Position numbers and translations under genes: made by a program
Shown here: piece by piece, positions 5,531 through 7,452 of the stretch
Position numbering within the stretch: position 1 is the stretch's first letter
Layout: the number at the start of each line of letters is the position of its first letter
DNA from: Bradyrhizobium sp.
Lineage (GTDB): Bacteria > Pseudomonadota > Alphaproteobacteria > Rhizobiales > Xanthobacteraceae
Assembly (NCBI GenBank): GCA_025960445.1
Contig: JAICIT010000115.1
Coordinates: forward strand, 1-7,452
Direction of reading: 5' to 3'
Length of the DNA stretch: 7,452 nt
The notes under the pieces: model-generated
What the model saw: only the letters and a program-made list of their open reading frames with translations
Databases searched by the model: none
Told to the model about the DNA's origin: nothing

Positions 5531-6790
5531 ATGACCGTCTATTCCGGCCCGGTGTTCGATATGGCGGTGAACCAGTTCGCGGTCATCGCCGATCATCTGT
5601 CGATCCCCCATGACGAGCGCGATCGCTTGTTGCTGCCCAAACGCGCGCTGACCATCTCCTGTCCGATCCATCGCGATGACGGATCGATCGCAGTGTTCGA
5701 GGGCTATCGCGTCCAGCATCACCTCACGCTCGGTCCGACCAAGGGCGGCACCCGCTTTGCGCCGAGTGTAGATATCGGCGAGGTGGCGGCGCTGGCAATA
5801 TGGATGAGCTGGAAATGCGCACTGGTTGGCTTGCCCTATGGCGGTGCCAAGGGCGGCGTTCGTGTCGATCTCAGTTCGATTTCCAAGCGCGAGCTGGAGT
5901 CGCTGTCGCGGCGCTACATGCAGGAGATGATTCCATTCGTCGGCCCGCATATCGATGTGATGGCGCCCGACATGGGCACCAATGAGCAGGTGATGGCCTG
6001 GTTCATGGATACATATTCGATGTACCAGGGCCGTACCGTCACCGAGATCGTCACCGGCAAACCGGTTTCGTCCGGCGGCACTTTGGGGCGACGCGAAGCG
6101 ACCGGCCGTGGCGTGGCACATCTTGCCAGACGAGTTCTGAAAGAACTCGCGATCGATCTTACCAACGCGACCGCCGTTGTTCAGGGTTTCGGTAACGTCG
6201 GATCCTATGCCGCGCTCGGGTTGCATCAGTTCGGCCTCAAGGTCATCGCGGTCTCCGATCACACCGGCGCGCTGCATGACAAAGCCGGTCTCGATATTCC
6301 CGCGCTGATGCGGCACGCTGGCGAGCACGGCAGTATTGCCGGCTTCTCCAACGAGCTTCACTTCGATCCGGCACAACTCCTCACGCTGGCTTGCGATGTG
6401 CTGGTGCCGGCGGCAATGGAGCGCGTGATCGATGCGAACGTGGCAAAAAACCTGAACTGCCGCGTCCTAGCGGAAGGCGCGAACGGGCCGACCACGCCGG
6501 ATGCCGATCTGGTTCTGCAAAAACGGCAGGACGAGATTTTCCTGATTCCGGACATCCTCTGCAACTCCGGAGGCGTCGTCGTCAGCTATTTCGAATGGGT
6601 ACAGGATCTGCAGCAGCTATTCTGGGAGGAAGAAGAAGTAACGCGGCGCGAATACCATATTCTCGATCGCGCCTTCGACCAGATGGTGACGCGCGCGCGA
6701 GTGGACAAGATCCCGCATCGCACGGCCGCGATGGCCATTGGCGTCGAGAAGGTTCGCGCCGCCAAGATCACGCGCGGACTGTTTCCGTGA
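5531..6790 (+). CDS. Glu/Leu/Phe/Val dehydrogenase, probable NAD-dependent glutamate dehydrogenase
   Basis: A 419-residue cytoplasmic amino-acid dehydrogenase of the small hexameric type, similar in length to Bacillus RocG/GudB. It would interconvert glutamate with 2-oxoglutarate and ammonia. The substrate-binding GPTKGGTRF (68-76, Lys71) and WKCA (94-97, Lys95) precede the signature LPYGGAKGGV (101-110) with catalytic Lys107, and APDMGTN (145-151) with catalytic Asp147. The Rossmann motif GFGNVG (219-224) is followed by Asp243 at the end of the second strand, which favours NAD over NADP. Near the C-terminus, NSGGVVVSYFEW (345-356) places Ser352 where glutamate dehydrogenases bind the side-chain carboxylate. 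Together with Lys71 this argues for glutamate rather than leucine or phenylalanine. The start is set by GAGGAG just upstream. The stop TGA overlaps the GTG start of the VOC gene. Annotated elsewhere it may simply be called Glu/Leu/Phe/Val dehydrogenase. Confidence 0.94.
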   Translation: MTVYSGPVFDMAVNQFAVIADHLSIPHDERDRLLLPKRALTISCPIHRDDGSIAVFEGYRVQHHLTLGPTKGGTRFAPSVDIGEVAALAIWMSWKCALVGLPYGGAKGGVRVDLSSISKRELESLSRRYMQEMIPFVGPHIDVMAPDMGTNEQVMAWFMDTYSMYQGRTVTEIVTGKPVSSGGTLGRREATGRGVAHLARRVLKELAIDLTNATAVVQGFGNVGSYAALGLHQFGLKVIAVSDHTGALHDKAGLDIPALMRHAGEHGSIAGFSNELHFDPAQLLTLACDVLVPAAMERVIDANVAKNLNCRVLAEGANGPTTPDADLVLQKRQDEIFLIPDILCNSGGVVVSYFEWVQDLQQLFWEEEEVTRREYHILDRAFDQMVTRARVDKIPHRTAAMAIGVEKVRAAKITRGLFP

Positions 6791-7452
6791 TCATCGGCCT
6801 CGACCACGTCGTTGTGCTGCTCGAGAACATCGAGTCCGGTGTCAAGGCATACGAGTTGCTGCTGGGACGCGCGCCTTCGCGACGGAGCCAAAGCGACGGC
6901 GCCGAAACGGTGCTTTTCACACTCGACAATATGTCCCTCGAACTAGTGGCGCCGATGGGAGAGGGGGCAGCTGCCGATCGCGTCCGCGAGGCCATGAGTA
7001 TTTCCGGCGAGGGTCTCGCCAGCATCTGCTTTCGCGTCGACGATGTCGCGAAAGCCCGTCGTCGTCTCGAGCGGGTGGCGCTGAACCCCGAACCGGTCGT
7101 CGAGGTCGAGAGCTGCGACCTGGATTCTGGCACCAGCTTGCGCTGGAAACGGACTCGCACCGACACCCAGATTTCGCATGGAGTCCGGCTGTTTTTTATC
7201 GAACTTGCCGAGGAACGCGCACGCTCGGCCGCGATAACTCAGACGCCGATACTGGGGCTGGATCACGTTGTGGTTTCGACCGGGGACTCCGAACGGGCGG
7301 CCGCGCTATATGGTGCGCGATTGGGACTGGACATGGCGCTCGACCGCTCGCACGCGGATTGGGGGCAGCTGATGTTCTTCCGCTGCGGCGATCTCATTGT
7401 CGAGGTGGTGCGCCGGCCGGGGGCGGAGACGGAACGCACTCACGATCAATTA
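6787..7452 (+). CDS. VOC (glyoxalase-like) family protein, 3' partial
   Basis: An open frame of 222 codons runs from GTG 6787 to the window end without a stop. It belongs to the vicinal oxygen chelate superfamily, built from beta-alpha-beta-beta-beta modules that bind a metal or just a ligand. The opening GLDHVVV (4-10) and LELVAP (51-56) give candidate metal ligands His7 and Glu52. The second half-module (about 78-140) ends in LFFIEL with Glu139. A further module begins with the identical GLDHVVV (157-163) and runs to LIVEVV (203-208), giving His160 and Glu206. The visible protein therefore has at least three modules. GTG overlaps the dehydrogenase stop as GTGA, with no clear ribosome site, so translation is probably coupled to it. 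The reaction is unknown: glyoxalase, dioxygenase, epimerase and non-enzymatic binding are all found in this fold. Confidence 0.85.
   Translation, partial: MIIGLDHVVVLLENIESGVKAYELLLGRAPSRRSQSDGAETVLFTLDNMSLELVAPMGEGAAADRVREAMSISGEGLASICFRVDDVAKARRRLERVALNPEPVVEVESCDLDSGTSLRWKRTRTDTQISHGVRLFFIELAEERARSAAITQTPILGLDHVVVSTGDSERAAALYGARLGLDMALDRSHADWGQLMFFRCGDLIVEVVRRPGAETERTHDQL
6796..6816 (+). repeat. Internal protein repeat, copy 1 (GLDHVVV, start of first VOC module)
   Basis: Residues 4-10 of the VOC protein. The same seven residues recur at 157-163, marking the start of the next beta-alpha-beta-beta-beta unit. The codons differ between copies, so the match is at protein level. Confidence 0.7.
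7255..7275 (+). repeat. Internal protein repeat, copy 2 (GLDHVVV, start of later VOC module)
   Basis: Residues 157-163 of the VOC protein, identical in sequence to residues 4-10 and followed by a similar helix (AALYGARLGL against AYELLLGRAP). Confidence 0.7.

Noticed and set aside
5425..5613. A small frame starting at ATG 5425 with a GAGGT ribosome-like site upstream of glutamate dehydrogenase
   Set aside because: It runs out of phase into the dehydrogenase gene, has no recognisable homology and is no longer than chance frames here. A regulatory upstream frame cannot be excluded.
5375..6376. A 333-codon minus-strand frame over glutamate dehydrogenase
   Set aside because: It is antisense to a gene with clear catalytic motifs and shows no domain of its own.

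Overview
The window looks like chromosomal DNA of an alphaproteobacterium of the Bradyrhizobium/Rhodopseudomonas group. The base composition is moderately high in GC. The strongest clue is a cytochrome P450 and a flavoprotein reductase that closely resemble, from memory, the CYP199A enzymes and the palustrisredoxin reductase (PuR) of Rhodopseudomonas palustris. No tRNA, rRNA, insertion sequence, CRISPR array or phage gene was seen. Seven protein genes fill almost all of the window, and two of them run off its edges.

Layout. (1) 1-1041, plus strand: the 3' three quarters or so of a TRAP-transporter large membrane subunit (DctM family). (2) 1054-1857, minus strand: a crotonase-fold protein, convergent with the TRAP gene. 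It lacks both catalytic glutamates of a true enoyl-CoA hydratase and looks more like an enoyl-CoA isomerase of the PaaG type. (3) 1858-1999: a 142-bp divergent promoter region. (4) 2000-3196 and 3200-4420, plus strand: a two-gene operon of a CYP199-type P450 and its PuR-type NADH:ferredoxin reductase, 3 bp apart. (5) 4417-5310, minus strand: a PfkB-family sugar kinase. Its stop codon interlocks with that of the reductase within one CTAG. (6) 5311-5530: a 220-bp divergent spacer. (7) 5531-6790 and 6787-7452, plus strand: a hexameric-type glutamate dehydrogenase, translationally coupled through GTGA to a VOC (glyoxalase-like) protein cut by the window end.

How the genes may work together. NADH passes electrons to the FAD reductase, then to a [2Fe-2S] ferredoxin, then to the P450. 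The ferredoxin is not encoded here, so it must come from elsewhere in the genome. The residues known in CYP199A4 to hold the substrate carboxylate and pack its ring are all present in this P450, so a para-substituted benzoic acid (oxidative demethylation or hydroxylation) is the best substrate guess. The TRAP permease could import an organic acid and the crotonase could act on a CoA thioester, but nothing in the sequence ties them to the P450 beyond proximity. The kinase and the GDH-VOC pair look like separate transcription units. I see no clearly new system. The most useful points are the P450-reductase pairing without a ferredoxin, the altered crotonase active site and the GDH-VOC coupling.
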